A stretch of 64,000 nt of DNA, taken from positions 310,001-374,000 of the forward strand of contig NZ_PIOB01000004.1 in NCBI RefSeq assembly GCF_002909255.1, written 5' to 3'. Numbering within the stretch: position 1 is the first letter of the stretch; each line of letters begins with the position of its first letter. This DNA comes from Arenibacter hampyeongensis. GTDB lineage: Bacteria; Bacteroidota; Bacteroidia; Flavobacteriales; Flavobacteriaceae. The notes under the pieces were generated by a model. That model made no database searches. It was not told the DNA's origin and saw only the letters and a list, made by a program, of their open reading frames with translations. Made by a program: the position numbers and the translations under genes. Shown piece after piece: positions 27,354-36,676 of this stretch.

Positions 27354-28661
27354 TTAAGGGGTGGGTTTTTCATGTAGGAGTTCCATGCCCGTTGATGAAC
27401 GGGGCTTAAATCCGATCCAGTCCTTTTCATTGGAATTTTCTTGTACCTCCAAGAATTTTGAGTATTCCTTTTGTTTTAGATGTATCCCTAAAAAGGCGGT
27501 CAGAAAATGTTGATTTACATTATTAATTTTCCTTTCATCCCAGCTGGGTTCTGCATATCTAAAATATTCATCTATATGGAGGCCAGGTCTTAAAGATTCT
27601 ATCGGGGGTGGATTGGGAGCTACGTTGTGTCTTGCATTTTTATAGGTAAGTAAATACCGGTCGGCATTAACAGCTCCGGTATATATAGCTTTAATTCCTT
27701 TTTCGTAGCCAGAAATGTCATCTTGGCTTCCTGCAACAAAAAAGGTAGGAACCTTTAACCCTTTTAAGCCTTCAGCATCCCAAACCCCGCGCTCCATTCC
27801 CCAAGGCGCAAAGGCTACAACAGCCTTTATTCGTGGGTCTACTTTTGGGAATTTAGGGTTACTCATGGCCAACTCTGCTATGGCTTTGCTACCACCGCTC
27901 ATTCCGGCAAAGAAACCTACAAGTCCATCACTATAACCAGCTCCCGCTACATTTAATACACCATAGCCTCCCATGGAGTACCCTATGATGCCAATATTTT
28001 CGGAATCCACCAATCCAGACAAAAAGTTTTTGTCCCTAGCGTTGCCTAAATTGGCCATTTCGTTTAAAACGAAGGTAATATCCCTTGCACGGTTTACTAA
28101 GGTGCTCGGAAAAGGCGAGGCATCTTTGAATGTGGAATCGGTATGGTCTATTGCAACAACAATATAGCCTTTAGACGCCATATTTTCTGTTAGATAGGTC
28201 ATAAGGTATCTGGAGCCAACATACCCATGGGCAACTACTAAAAGCGGAAAAGGACCATCAGTTGTAAGTGGTGCGGCATCACGGGATGCCCTACCTTTAA
28301 AAGTAAAGGGAGTCAAAGGTCGTAAAGTATCATGGGCGGTTCCCATGACTTCGTTATATGTAACGGACTCTGTTGCTCCGTCATTCAATTTAGCCGGATA
28401 CCAAACTTCTACTTTTAATGGACGGTCGTAAATAGGGTCTATACCGTTTTTCGAATTTAAAACATCCGGCTGTGCCTTATTAACAAAATCCAAAGTCCGT
28501 ACTCCAATTTTATAGGTGCCACGTGCCGATAATTCTGGAGCATCCGGCAGGGCATCCCCGTATAGGAAAGATTCGTTTTGGGCGTTTAAAATCGAATTGA
28601 AAACAAGAAAACAAAGTAATATTTGCAGATGGGCAAAACGGAAAAGAGATGGTTTTATCAT
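27354..28661 (-). CDS. Secreted alpha/beta hydrolase (PAF-AH/dienelactone-type)
   Basis: Secreted hydrolase of 435 residues starting MIKPSLFRFAHLQILL, with a signal peptide ending near LNAQ. GTYKIGVRTLDFVN and RPLKVEVWYPA form the front. The oxyanion strand is LLVVAHGYVGSRY. The nucleophile elbow is GYSMGGYG (about residues 230-237), followed by VVAFAPWG and an acid and His (TYKNARHNVAPNP). This order fits the platelet-activating-factor acetylhydrolase-like/chlorophyllase-like group. The substrate is unknown. The frame is open to 28778, but the signal peptide marks 28661 as start. Confidence 0.85.
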   Translation of the reverse strand: MIKPSLFRFAHLQILLCFLVFNSILNAQNESFLYGDALPDAPELSARGTYKIGVRTLDFVNKAQPDVLNSKNGIDPIYDRPLKVEVWYPAKLNDGATESVTYNEVMGTAHDTLRPLTPFTFKGRASRDAAPLTTDGPFPLLVVAHGYVGSRYLMTYLTENMASKGYIVVAIDHTDSTFKDASPFPSTLVNRARDITFVLNEMANLGNARDKNFLSGLVDSENIGIIGYSMGGYGVLNVAGAGYSDGLVGFFAGMSGGSKAIAELAMSNPKFPKVDPRIKAVVAFAPWGMERGVWDAEGLKGLKVPTFFVAGSQDDISGYEKGIKAIYTGAVNADRYLLTYKNARHNVAPNPPPIESLRPGLHIDEYFRYAEPSWDERKINNVNQHFLTAFLGIHLKQKEYSKFLEVQENSNEKDWIGFKPRSSTGMELLHEKPTP

Positions 28662-28927
28662 GAGTTTTTGGTTTAGCTTAAAAATACAAAATATTACTTC
28701 AACTAATCTATCTAAAATCGCTTTTGCCAAAAGGAATGAAAATTTTTGTACTATATCGCTTTGCTTAAAAACCATCAATTGTTGTAGAGATTTCGTTTTT
28801 AATTATGAAAACTTCAAAAGTTTGTATTTTAAGGATACATAAGAATATAATACCTTAGTATCTGGGAGATGTTAAAAAATACAATGACGTTATAATAGGG
28901 CAAGGTTAGCACCTACACAAAGAGATT

Positions 28928-29341
28928 ATGAGGGAAACAGAGAAACAACTGAATAAATTTGGGGTTAGACCAACTGCTATGCGCATTTTGGTGCATCAGT
29001 TCATGGCTATGCAGAAGTCGGCGGTTAGCCTTACTTCCGTGGAGGAGAATTTTGAAAAATCAGATAGGACTACCTTATATAGGACATTAAAGACTTTCGA
29101 GGAAAAGTGCATTGTGCATCAGATAGACGACGGTACCGGAATCCCCAAATATGCACTCTGCGATCATGCTGAAGGTATGGCAAGACACACGGACCTACAT
29201 TTGCATTTTCATTGTACACAGTGTAATAAAACCACTTGCTTAACGGAGCATCGAATACCTCAAATAAATCTTCCGGAAAAATTCATCCCAGAAGATGTCA
29301 ATATGTTAGTAAAGGGTATTTGCGAGCACTGCAACCAATAA
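28928..29341 (+). CDS. Fur-family metal-dependent repressor
   Basis: Transcriptional regulator of 137 residues. The winged-helix N-domain (about 1-85) has FGVRPTAMRILVHQF and SDRTTLYRTLKTFEEKCIVHQI. The C-domain has the metal-site pattern HTDLHLHFHCTQCNKTTCL and a last CEHC, giving a structural Zn(Cys)4 site. It could be Zur, PerR or Fur; the adjoining P1B-4-type ATPase suggests control of zinc, iron or cobalt efflux, comparable to the PerR-pfeT pairing, as inference. A separate promoter lies before the ATPase gene. Confidence 0.9.
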   Translation: MRETEKQLNKFGVRPTAMRILVHQFMAMQKSAVSLTSVEENFEKSDRTTLYRTLKTFEEKCIVHQIDDGTGIPKYALCDHAEGMARHTDLHLHFHCTQCNKTTCLTEHRIPQINLPEKFIPEDVNMLVKGICEHCNQ

Positions 29342-29370
29342 ATGCACATACATTGCAAGGGCAAAGCGGT

Positions 29371-29378
29371 TAGTTTTG
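29371..29378 (+). promoter_or_regulatory. -7 promoter element of the P1B ATPase
   Basis: TAGTTTTG is an exact TAnnTTTG match, 19 bases before the ATG at 29397. A short inverted repeat TTGC-aagg-GCAA sits just upstream (about 29353-29364) and could be part of an operator. Confidence 0.45.
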
Positions 29379-29396
29379 CTTTTAAATAAATTATTT

Positions 29397-31385
29397 ATGA
29401 AGCATCAGCACGATCATGAGGTTGGGGGCCACAATCATGAACACGACCACCGCGGGATTTTTAATGAAAGGACAGAACTCTATTTTGCTATTTTTAGTGG
29501 GGTATTCTTTTTAATTGGTTTGATTTTGTCCACCCTATTTAATACCCCTACATGGGCTCCATTGGTGGGTTTTATATCAGCCTATTTTTTTGGAGGATAT
29601 TTCACCTTGCTCGAAGCAATTGCCAAGATTCGCAAAGGCGAATTTGAAATTGATTTTTTAATGATAGTTGCCGCATTGGGGGCAGCATTTATAGATAGTT
29701 GGGGAGAAGGTGCCCTATTGTTGTTTTTGTTCAGTTTAGGCCACGCGTTGGAGCATTATGCCATGAATAAAGCCACAAAATCCATAAAGGCCTTAGGGGA
29801 GCTTTCCCCCAAGACGGCGTTTTTGAAAAATGGCAAGGATATTAGGGAAGTTCCTGTAGAGGATTTGAAGTTGAACGATATAATATTGGTAAAACCAAAC
29901 ACCAAGATATCGGCAGATGGGGTTATTGTAAAAGGGAGTAGTAGTATTGATCAGTCACCTATAACAGGAGAAAGTATTCCTGTGGACAAAACAGCGGTTC
30001 CCAATTTCAAAGATCTTCCGGAATTTAGTAAAATTGAAAAGTCGCACATTGTCTTTATGGGAACCATTAATGGAGATGCCATACTGGAGATTCAAGTTTT
30101 AAAATTGAATAAGGATGCCACCATTTCTAGATTGGTAAAAATGGTGAACGAGGTGGAAACCAAAAAATCGCCCACCCAATTGCTGACCAAAAAATTTGAA
30201 AAATGGTTCGTGCCAGCGGTGATACTTTTGGTCGTTAGTTTGAGTTTTGTTCATTTGATAATTGATGAGACCGTAAAAGAAAGCCTTTATAGGGCCATTA
30301 GTGTATTGGTAGCTTCAAGTCCTTGTGCCATGGCTATTTCAACACCGAGTGCTGTCTTGAGTGCCATTGCCAGGGCGGCCAAAAAAGGAGTGCTCATTAA
30401 GGGTGGGCGCACCTTGGAAGATTTGGGCAGCCTTACCACCATTGCTTTTGATAAAACAGGGACTCTTACCGAAGGCAAACCGAGGTTGACAAATGCCCTT
30501 CCCTTAAATGCATATGATATAAATGAGTTTCTGGTTATGGTGGTGGACGTTGAGAGTTTAAGCAATCACCCCTTGGCAAAGGCCATTACAAAGGACATTA
30601 TAGAAAAATATGACATAGAAAGCCAACACCGTTCCTCCAATATGCAGGCCATTCAAGGGAAGGGTGTAAAGGCACAATATAACGGTGGGTATATTTTTAT
30701 TGGAAATACGCAACTGATGGAGGAGGAGGGAATCCAAATTACAGCTGAAACCCAATATCAAATAAATCGATTACAGGAAGATGGACAGACGGTTATGCTG
30801 GTCGGGTATAACCAGGAGCTAATCGGATTGTTGAGTGTTATGGACGTTCCTAGAGAAAGTGCAGCTGCTACTTTGGTGCGACTAAAAGATATGGGAATAA
30901 AACAGATGATTATGCTTACAGGGGACGATCAAAAAGTGGGCGACTCTATTGCCAGACAAATAGGACTTACGGAGGCTAAAGGTAATTTACTCCCCGAAGA
31001 CAAGGTAAAGGCCATACAAGAGTTTCAGGAAAAGGGTGTAAAAATAGCCATGGTAGGAGATGGCGTAAACGATGCGCCGGCAATGGCGAGTTGTACGGTA
31101 GGTATTGCAATGGGTGCTGCGGGGAGTGATGTGGCCTTGGAAACTGCAGACGTTGCCTTATTGTCGGACAGGATAGAAAGCCTTCCCTTTGTTATCGGGT
31201 TGAGCAGAAAATCAAAATTAATTATCAAACAAAACCTATGGATCAGCATGGGCGTGGTGACATTTTTAATACCAGCCACCCTTTTCGGATTTGCCAATAT
31301 AGGTATTGCCGTAGCCATTCATGAAGGGTCAACCTTATTGGTGGTCATCAATGCTTTGCGACTGTTGCGTTTTAATCAGGATTAG
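29397..31385 (+). CDS. P1B-4-type heavy-metal-transporting ATPase
   Basis: Metal-efflux P-type ATPase of 662 residues. A short His-rich N-terminus (MKHQHDHEVGGHNHEHDH) takes the place of a Cys metal-binding domain. The membrane metal site is SPC (SSPCAMAISTPSAV) with HEGST in the last helix pair, the P1B-4 pattern of CoaT/CtpD/PfeT-like pumps for Co, Fe or Zn. TGES (actuator), DKTGTLTEG (phosphorylated Asp), HP and GDGVNDAPAMA (hinge) are all present. Start at 29397 is chosen because the -7 element lies just upstream of it and overlaps the region of the earlier TTG at 29376. Confidence 0.92.
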   Translation: MKHQHDHEVGGHNHEHDHRGIFNERTELYFAIFSGVFFLIGLILSTLFNTPTWAPLVGFISAYFFGGYFTLLEAIAKIRKGEFEIDFLMIVAALGAAFIDSWGEGALLLFLFSLGHALEHYAMNKATKSIKALGELSPKTAFLKNGKDIREVPVEDLKLNDIILVKPNTKISADGVIVKGSSSIDQSPITGESIPVDKTAVPNFKDLPEFSKIEKSHIVFMGTINGDAILEIQVLKLNKDATISRLVKMVNEVETKKSPTQLLTKKFEKWFVPAVILLVVSLSFVHLIIDETVKESLYRAISVLVASSPCAMAISTPSAVLSAIARAAKKGVLIKGGRTLEDLGSLTTIAFDKTGTLTEGKPRLTNALPLNAYDINEFLVMVVDVESLSNHPLAKAITKDIIEKYDIESQHRSSNMQAIQGKGVKAQYNGGYIFIGNTQLMEEEGIQITAETQYQINRLQEDGQTVMLVGYNQELIGLLSVMDVPRESAAATLVRLKDMGIKQMIMLTGDDQKVGDSIARQIGLTEAKGNLLPEDKVKAIQEFQEKGVKIAMVGDGVNDAPAMASCTVGIAMGAAGSDVALETADVALLSDRIESLPFVIGLSRKSKLIIKQNLWISMGVVTFLIPATLFGFANIGIAVAIHEGSTLLVVINALRLLRFNQD

Positions 31386-31427
31386 TCATTGTTTTCAAAA
31401 CTTATACCGTTCAGTATTTAAAAAATG

Positions 31428-31460
31428 AACGGCTGCCATGAATGGACCCTGGCAGCCGTT
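31428..31460 (-). terminator. Terminator between convergent genes
   Basis: AACGGCTGCC (31428-31437) pairs perfectly with GGCAGCCGTT (31451-31460) around a 13-base loop. On the minus strand it leads into CATTTTTT, so it fits best as terminator of the isomerase gene. Confidence 0.75.
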
Positions 31461-31524
31461 TGATTAAAATGAAACCAATGTATTATCAACACCATTTTAC
31501 AGGCAGTTGAAATGGTTTGGATTC

Positions 31525-32364
31525 TTATTTAAATCCTATTTTAATGATGCCTTTATGACTAATTTTTATAGCTTCCAAAGGCGTCATATCAAAGGTTTTA
31601 TCTTGCTCAACCATGTAATATTTCATCCCGGAAATCTTTTTTTGATCAAGGATTTTGGAAAAATTAATTTGGCCGTTACCTACTGGGGCGAACCTACCTT
31701 GATCGTCCATATCCTTAACATGCCACATTATGAACCTACCTGGATATCTTTTAAAATAAGCCACAGGATCTTCGCCAGCTTTGGTTACCCAATATAGGTC
31801 CATTTGAAAATTCACATATTTCGGATCGGTATTTTCGAGCAGATAATCAATGGTAACAACACCATCATCCCCTTTTTTAAATTCAAAATCATGATTGTGG
31901 TATAGAAGTTTCAATCCGGCTTTCTGACATTTTTCGCCAAGCGTGCTTAAAACTGAAGCAAGTTGTTTGTGGTCGTCCCTCAATCCCATAGGCGGTACCG
32001 GAATTACAAAGTATTTAAAACCTGCGGCTTTAACATCTGCGATCATGCTATCCGCATTTTCTAGCGTAACCCCGCCCTGATGTGTGCTAATAGGAGTAAG
32101 GCCTACCTCTTTAAGCAGTTTGCTAAATTCCTTTGGGGCCATGCCGTAAAATTTCCCATCCCTGTATCCTGCTGCTTCAATGTTTTTATAACCAGCATCA
32201 GCAACTGCCTTTAGCGTAGCTTTGACATCGGCGCCCATATTGTCCCGGACCGTATAGAGTGCCAGACCACCAACCTTTTGCTGGGCATTGGAAGTAAACA
32301 TGCCAAAAATCAGAACTGGCAGAAATAATCCTTTTAATAATAATGTGAACAATGATTTTTTCAT
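31525..32364 (-). CDS. Exported sugar phosphate isomerase/epimerase-like protein
   Basis: TIM-barrel protein of 279 residues of the xylose-isomerase-like family (AP_endonuc_2 fold), with a signal peptide cut near SNAQ. Typical pieces are GLALYTVRDNM, AGYKNIEAAGY, LTPISTHQGG, LLYHNHDFEF and FQMDLYWVTKAG, which carry the metal-binding His, Glu and Asp. Family members in Bacteroidetes often take part in sugar or inositol-like catabolism outside the cytoplasm. It interrupts the plus-strand metal genes on either side and is not obviously linked to them. Confidence 0.85.
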   Translation of the reverse strand: MKKSLFTLLLKGLFLPVLIFGMFTSNAQQKVGGLALYTVRDNMGADVKATLKAVADAGYKNIEAAGYRDGKFYGMAPKEFSKLLKEVGLTPISTHQGGVTLENADSMIADVKAAGFKYFVIPVPPMGLRDDHKQLASVLSTLGEKCQKAGLKLLYHNHDFEFKKGDDGVVTIDYLLENTDPKYVNFQMDLYWVTKAGEDPVAYFKRYPGRFIMWHVKDMDDQGRFAPVGNGQINFSKILDQKKISGMKYYMVEQDKTFDMTPLEAIKISHKGIIKIGFK

Positions 32365-32504
32365 AATACTCTAGAATAATATTTTTCTAAAAGTAATATT
32401 TGTTTTAATAAATATCCTATAAAAAAATGGATAAAAAAATTTAAGGAATATGGTAAAGCTGCCACCATTATATTTTAAGATAAACCTTGATTTATCGAAA
32501 CATT

Positions 32505-32524
32505 TTTTTAGGTTAATCTAAAAA
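32505..32524. promoter_or_regulatory. Palindromic operator of DtxR-box type
   Basis: TTTTTAGGTTAATCTAAAAA is a 20-base palindrome with a single mismatched pair. Its half TTAGGTTA resembles the DtxR/IdeR consensus half-site. It ends 8 bases before a near-consensus -7 element (TACCTTTA, 32533-32540), so a bound repressor would cover the promoter of the regulator/feo operon. Confidence 0.65.
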
Positions 32525-32541
32525 TAAATAATTACCTTTAT

Positions 32542-33213
32542 ATGAAGAAAGAATCTATGTTGTCCCAGACAGAAGAGAATTATTTAAAGGAAATTTATGC
32601 GTTGCAGGAAGGTAACCAATGGGCAGTCAGTACCAATTCAATTGCAGAAAAGATGCAAACTAAAGCGTCTTCTGTTACTGATATGTTGCAAAAACTTTCC
32701 AATAAGGGCTTGGTAGATTATACCAAATATAGAGGAAGTCGACTATCAGGAAAAGGAAACGACAAAGCCATTTCCATTGTTAGAAAACACCGTCTTTGGG
32801 AAACTTTTTTGGTAGAAAAATTGAATTTTCTTTGGGATGAAGTACATGATATTGCAGAACAATTGGAACATATTAAATCTGAAAAACTAATCAAAAAATT
32901 AGAGGCTTACCTTGGAAGCCCAAAGTTTGACCCACATGGTCATCCCATACCCAATGGCAATGGCGAGATAACCAAAGTAAACAGAGTAAGTCTTGCTGAG
33001 TTTAGAATTGAGGAAGTAGGGATATTTGTCGGTGTAAAGGATTCTTCGGATAGTTTTTTAAAATATTTGAGCAAGAATAAAATTGCAATAGGGGATACCT
33101 TGAAATTACTGTATATTGAACCTTTTGACAATTCCTTCCTTATTTATACCAATTCCAGGCAGTTTGTTATTTCAGAGAATGTAGCCAAAAACTTATATCT
33201 AAAAAGCGAATGA
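32542..33213 (+). CDS. DtxR/MntR-family metal-dependent repressor
   Basis: Regulator of 223 residues. The winged helix is at about 5-65 (SQTEENYLKEIYAL, KASSVTDMLQKLSNKGLVDY). The dimerisation and metal domain is at about 70-145, with RKHRLWETFLVEKL and EQLEHIKS carrying the usual His and Glu ligands, and PKFDPHGHPIPNGNG. A FeoA/SH3-like domain follows (about 150-223). Met6 at 32557 may be the true start, since a -7 element lies at 32533-32540. It overlaps the next gene by 4 bases (ATGA). It probably senses Fe(II) or Mn(II) and represses its own operon through the palindrome at 32505. Confidence 0.9.
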   Translation: MKKESMLSQTEENYLKEIYALQEGNQWAVSTNSIAEKMQTKASSVTDMLQKLSNKGLVDYTKYRGSRLSGKGNDKAISIVRKHRLWETFLVEKLNFLWDEVHDIAEQLEHIKSEKLIKKLEAYLGSPKFDPHGHPIPNGNGEITKVNRVSLAEFRIEEVGIFVGVKDSSDSFLKYLSKNKIAIGDTLKLLYIEPFDNSFLIYTNSRQFVISENVAKNLYLKSE

Positions 33214-34232
33214 ATACCTACAATCCCATAACGGCCCTAGCGGTGTTTTTTGCGCTATCAATTTTGGTGTATCTGCTTTTTAGACCTAACAGGGGATGGT
33301 TTTGGTTAATAAAATATAATTCAGCTTCCAACGATAAGATTGTGGTGGAGGATGTTTTAAAATTGTTGTATCACAATGAGAATGCGGATAAACATCTCAA
33401 TGTAAATGATATCATTAGAACCTTAAAATACAATGACCGTTTAATTCTGGACTGTATTAATAAAATGTCTGACCATGAGTTAATTAGTATAGAGGGCGAT
33501 GCTGTAAAACTGAAAAAAACCGGGATTGATTATGCCCTACGCATTGTTAGGGCACATAGACTTTGGGAAAAATTTTTGGCGGAAAAAACGGGATTCAAAG
33601 AAGCGGAGTGGCACGAGAGGGCGGAAAGAATGGAACATGAATTGTCTAAGGTTGATACTGATATTTTAGCGTCCAAATTGGGAAATCCGCAATTCGACCC
33701 ACATGGAGACCCAATACCAACAAATACTGGAAAGATTGCAACAGTCAAAGGAATTCCTATTTCCAAGTTATCTACAGGAACTATAGGGAGAATTGTCCAT
33801 ATTAAGGATAAGCCCGATATAATTTACAAGCAGATTCTGGCAGAAAATATCCATATTGGTTCACTGATACGGATTGTCGAAAAAACACCTACTCGAATTG
33901 AGTTTCATTCCGAGGGCGAAGCTTTTGTTTTAGCGCCTATTATGGCCGGTAATATTACAGTTTCTGTTTTGGAAAAAGACGTAGTCTATGAGGAGGATTT
34001 GGCTAGGTTGTCCCTTTTAGGAGAAAATGAAACTGCCAAGATTATAGGTATATCCAAAGAAATTAGAGGAGATAGTAGGCGACGGTTGTTGGATTTGGGT
34101 TTTGTGAAAGGTGCTGAGGTCAAAATAGACCTTTTAAACCCCCTTGGCGACCCCAAAGCCTTTCTAATAAAAGGTACAAGTATTGCCCTGCGCCAAAATC
34201 AGGCCTCGAAAATATTAATTAAAAAAGATTAG
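33210..34232 (+). CDS. Membrane-anchored DtxR-FeoA fusion protein
   Basis: A protein of 340 residues with an unusual make-up. A transmembrane helix comes first (about 8-27, ALAVFFALSILVYLLF). A DtxR-like winged helix (about 45-105) and a dimerisation domain follow, retaining ligands (VRAHRLWEKFLAEK, ERMEHELS, PQFDPHGDPIPTNTG). Then comes an SH3-like segment and a final FeoA domain (about 262-338: LGENETAKIIGISKE, RRRLLDLGFVKGAEVKI, FLIKGTSIALRQNQASKILI). The helix places the DNA-binding-type domain in the cytoplasm next to the membrane. It may be the FeoA of this FeoB, with the DtxR part serving as an iron sensor rather than a repressor. It is coupled to genes on both sides (4-base overlap; 3-base gap). 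Confidence 0.88.
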   Translation: MNTYNPITALAVFFALSILVYLLFRPNRGWFWLIKYNSASNDKIVVEDVLKLLYHNENADKHLNVNDIIRTLKYNDRLILDCINKMSDHELISIEGDAVKLKKTGIDYALRIVRAHRLWEKFLAEKTGFKEAEWHERAERMEHELSKVDTDILASKLGNPQFDPHGDPIPTNTGKIATVKGIPISKLSTGTIGRIVHIKDKPDIIYKQILAENIHIGSLIRIVEKTPTRIEFHSEGEAFVLAPIMAGNITVSVLEKDVVYEEDLARLSLLGENETAKIIGISKEIRGDSRRRLLDLGFVKGAEVKIDLLNPLGDPKAFLIKGTSIALRQNQASKILIKKD

Positions 34233-34235
34233 ATC

Positions 34236-35000
34236 ATGGAAGTTAAACCCAAGAGTGCGTGTGAGAGCTGTGCCCAGTTCAATGCAGATGGATTAAAAAA
34301 GTTAGGGGTAAACACTAATGATTTTGACTTTGTAGTAGCCTTGGCCGGTAATCCGAACACTGGTAAAAGTACTGTTTTTAATGCCATGACAGGATTGCGC
34401 CAACATACGGGAAATTGGCCAGGAAAAACGGTAACCAGGGCTGAAGGTGCTTTTGAATATAATAAAGAGAAGTTTAAGTTGGTAGATTTGCCGGGCACCT
34501 ATTCCTTACTTTCCACCTCGGAAGATGAAGAAGTAGCCCGGAATTTTATTCTTTTTGGGAAGCCATCAGTAACGGTGATTGTAGTGGACGCCAGTAGACT
34601 GGAAAGAAATTTGAATCTGGTTCTGCAAATTTTGGAAATCACCAATAATGCTGTCCTGTGTTTAAATTTAATGGATGAGGCAGAAAGAAATAATTTGGAA
34701 ATTGACACCCGTACCTTGGCAAAGGATTTGGGTATCCCAGTAGTACCCACGAGTGCCAGGTATAATAAGGGAATCCCAGAGTTGATCCAGACCATAAGTG
34801 AATTGGCAAACGGTAAAATTGTCTGTAAACCCCATCGTTTAAAGAATATACCTAAAAACATAGAGCAGGCATTGGAGAAGTTGAGCACTGAGATAAAACA
34901 GGTGTATCCGGACATTCCAAACAGCAGGTGGATTGCGTTGAGGTTATTGGAAGGGGACAGAAATATCATTGAAACACTTAAAACAGGTGAATTCGTATAA
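34236..35000 (+). CDS. feoB: FeoB GTPase part (split FeoB, first protein)
   Basis: The cytosolic half of the ferrous iron transporter, 254 residues. The G-protein motifs are in order: [17 protein letters not shown] (G1, about 38-54), the switch-I Thr region, DLPGTYS (G3), NLMDEAE (G4, FeoB-type NxxD), [10 protein letters not shown] (G5). A GDI-like helical domain follows to [18 protein letters not shown] pair lies at residues 10-13. The protein stops at TAA 34998-35000 in the linker that normally leads to the membrane part. The next gene is in the same reading frame, so one stop codon separates the halves. Confidence 0.92.
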   Translation: MEVKPKSACESCAQFNADGLKKLGVNTNDFDFVVALAGNPNTGKSTVFNAMTGLRQHTGNWPGKTVTRAEGAFEYNKEKFKLVDLPGTYSLLSTSEDEEVARNFILFGKPSVTVIVVDASRLERNLNLVLQILEITNNAVLCLNLMDEAERNNLEIDTRTLAKDLGIPVVPTSARYNKGIPELIQTISELANGKIVCKPHRLKNIPKNIEQALEKLSTEIKQVYPDIPNSRWIALRLLEGDRNIIETLKTGEFV

Positions 35001-35009
35001 TTAAGCTTG

Positions 35010-36428
35010 ATGAAAAATAATAAAATAGACCATATTATATCGCTTTCCAATGACCTTCGTTGGCAAATGGGAGATGAATTTCACGACAGTCTTGCCGAGG
35101 GAATTTACGCCGATGCTGCGGAGATAGTAAAGGCTTCTGTCCACAAAAAGGATGAAAAAGGAGCATTTAGGATAGACGCCAGAATAGATAAGATCATCAC
35201 CAGCAAGGTTTGGGGGTTTCCGCTGATGTTTTTGATATTAGCTGTAGTTCTTTGGTTGACTATTGTTGGGGCCAATTATCCTTCGGCCATGCTGTCGGGA
35301 TTGCTATTGGATACCATTCATCCAGCATTAAAGGGCATGGCTTCCAGCCTTGGCATGGCTTGGTGGTTGGATGGTTTTTTAATTGATGGAGTGTATTTGG
35401 CGGTGGCCTGGGTCATTGCAGTAATGTTGCCGCCCATGGCCATTTTCTTTCCTTTGTTTACCCTGTTGGAGGATTTTGGGTATTTGCCCAGGGTGGCCTT
35501 TAATCTGGACCATTTATTCAAATTGTCCGGAGCCCATGGTAAACAGGCATTGACCATGAGTATGGGCTTTGGTTGTAATGCAGCAGGTATTGTTGCGACT
35601 AGGATAATAGATAGCCCTAGGGAAAGATTGATTGCCATAATTACCAATAATTTTTCACTTTGCAATGGTCGCTGGCCAACGCAGATTCTAATAGCCACTA
35701 TCTTTGTTGGGGCCTTGGTACCCGCTTCATTTTCGGGTATGTTATCATTGGCGGCCGTTATCGGAATTGCAGTTTTGGGCATGGTATTTATGTTTTTGGT
35801 GTCATGGGGCCTTTCCAAAACGGTATTGAAAGGAGAAGTATCCACCTTTAATTTGGAATTGCCTCCCTATCGTCCGCCAAGATTTTGGAAAACCATTTAT
35901 ACTTCCATAATAGACAGGACATTGATTGTATTGTGGCGGGCCATTGTATTTGCGGCACCAGCAGGAGCCGTTATTTGGCTTATTTCAAATATTTACCTGG
36001 GCGATGTCAGTGTTGCCGCATGGTTAATTGATTCTTTGGACGGATTCGGTTTCCTTTTAGGTCTTAACGGCGTAATCCTTGTAGCTTATATTGTAGCCAT
36101 TCCCGCCAATGAAATTGTGATACCCACTATTTTGATGCTGACCGTGCTGGTAACAGGATTAACCGCCGGCTCAGGAGCAGGTGTCATGTTCGAATTGGAT
36201 TCCGTAACTGCAACCGGAGATATTCTTAGAGCTGGGGGATGGACTTTATTGACGGCTATTAACCTAATGTTATTTAGTTTGTTGCACAATCCGTGCAGCA
36301 CCACAATTTATACTATTTACAAGGAGACCAAAAGTGTTAAATGGACCGTTGTAGCTTCAATACTACCCGTTATTATGGGATTTGTGGTGACTTTTTTGGT
36401 AGCGCAGATATGGAGGTTGCTTGCGTAG
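35010..36428 (+). CDS. feoB: FeoB permease part (split FeoB, second protein)
   Basis: The membrane half of FeoB, 472 residues. Its cytoplasmic start still aligns with the FeoB linker ([22 protein letters not shown]). Gate motifs follow: [20 protein letters not shown] with the conserved Cys, then [11 protein letters not shown], and the second gate [14 protein letters not shown]. Eight or more transmembrane segments are seen. It begins at ATG 35010, 9 bases after the stop of the GTPase gene and in frame with it. Together they would equal an ordinary FeoB of about 730 residues. It imports Fe(II), powered or gated by the separate GTPase. Confidence 0.92.
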   Translation: MKNNKIDHIISLSNDLRWQMGDEFHDSLAEGIYADAAEIVKASVHKKDEKGAFRIDARIDKIITSKVWGFPLMFLILAVVLWLTIVGANYPSAMLSGLLLDTIHPALKGMASSLGMAWWLDGFLIDGVYLAVAWVIAVMLPPMAIFFPLFTLLEDFGYLPRVAFNLDHLFKLSGAHGKQALTMSMGFGCNAAGIVATRIIDSPRERLIAIITNNFSLCNGRWPTQILIATIFVGALVPASFSGMLSLAAVIGIAVLGMVFMFLVSWGLSKTVLKGEVSTFNLELPPYRPPRFWKTIYTSIIDRTLIVLWRAIVFAAPAGAVIWLISNIYLGDVSVAAWLIDSLDGFGFLLGLNGVILVAYIVAIPANEIVIPTILMLTVLVTGLTAGSGAGVMFELDSVTATGDILRAGGWTLLTAINLMLFSLLHNPCSTTIYTIYKETKSVKWTVVASILPVIMGFVVTFLVAQIWRLLA

Positions 36429-36676
36429 ATACTCCAACTCCATTATTGGTCTAAGTTAAGGGCACTTGGGTTTATAAGAATTGCAAAAACCTATTTCGTT
36501 ATTCATATGCTCTTTTTAGATATCATTGTCGGTCTTAAAAAATATCCCAAGTAGATTTAAACGAGAATTAAGACCGGAAAAATGTATATGGAATTAAGTA
36601 AAAATGGGTTAAAACGATATAGGGGTACTCACCTCTAACTAGATTAAAATTACTAACTTGTATAAAAATTTAGATT

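Noticed and set aside
34990-35015. Treating the FeoB stop codon as a sequencing error and merging both parts
   Set aside because: There is no frameshift, and both halves are complete with a good ATG after the stop; I kept two genes and listed the readthrough option.
34499-35050. Minus-strand frame of 183 codons across the FeoB gap
   Set aside because: Antisense to the GTPase motifs; no domain features.
35318-35845. Long minus-strand open frame (175 codons) opposite the FeoB permease
   Set aside because: It is antisense to strongly conserved FeoB gate motifs and has no family likeness; a mirror of codon use.
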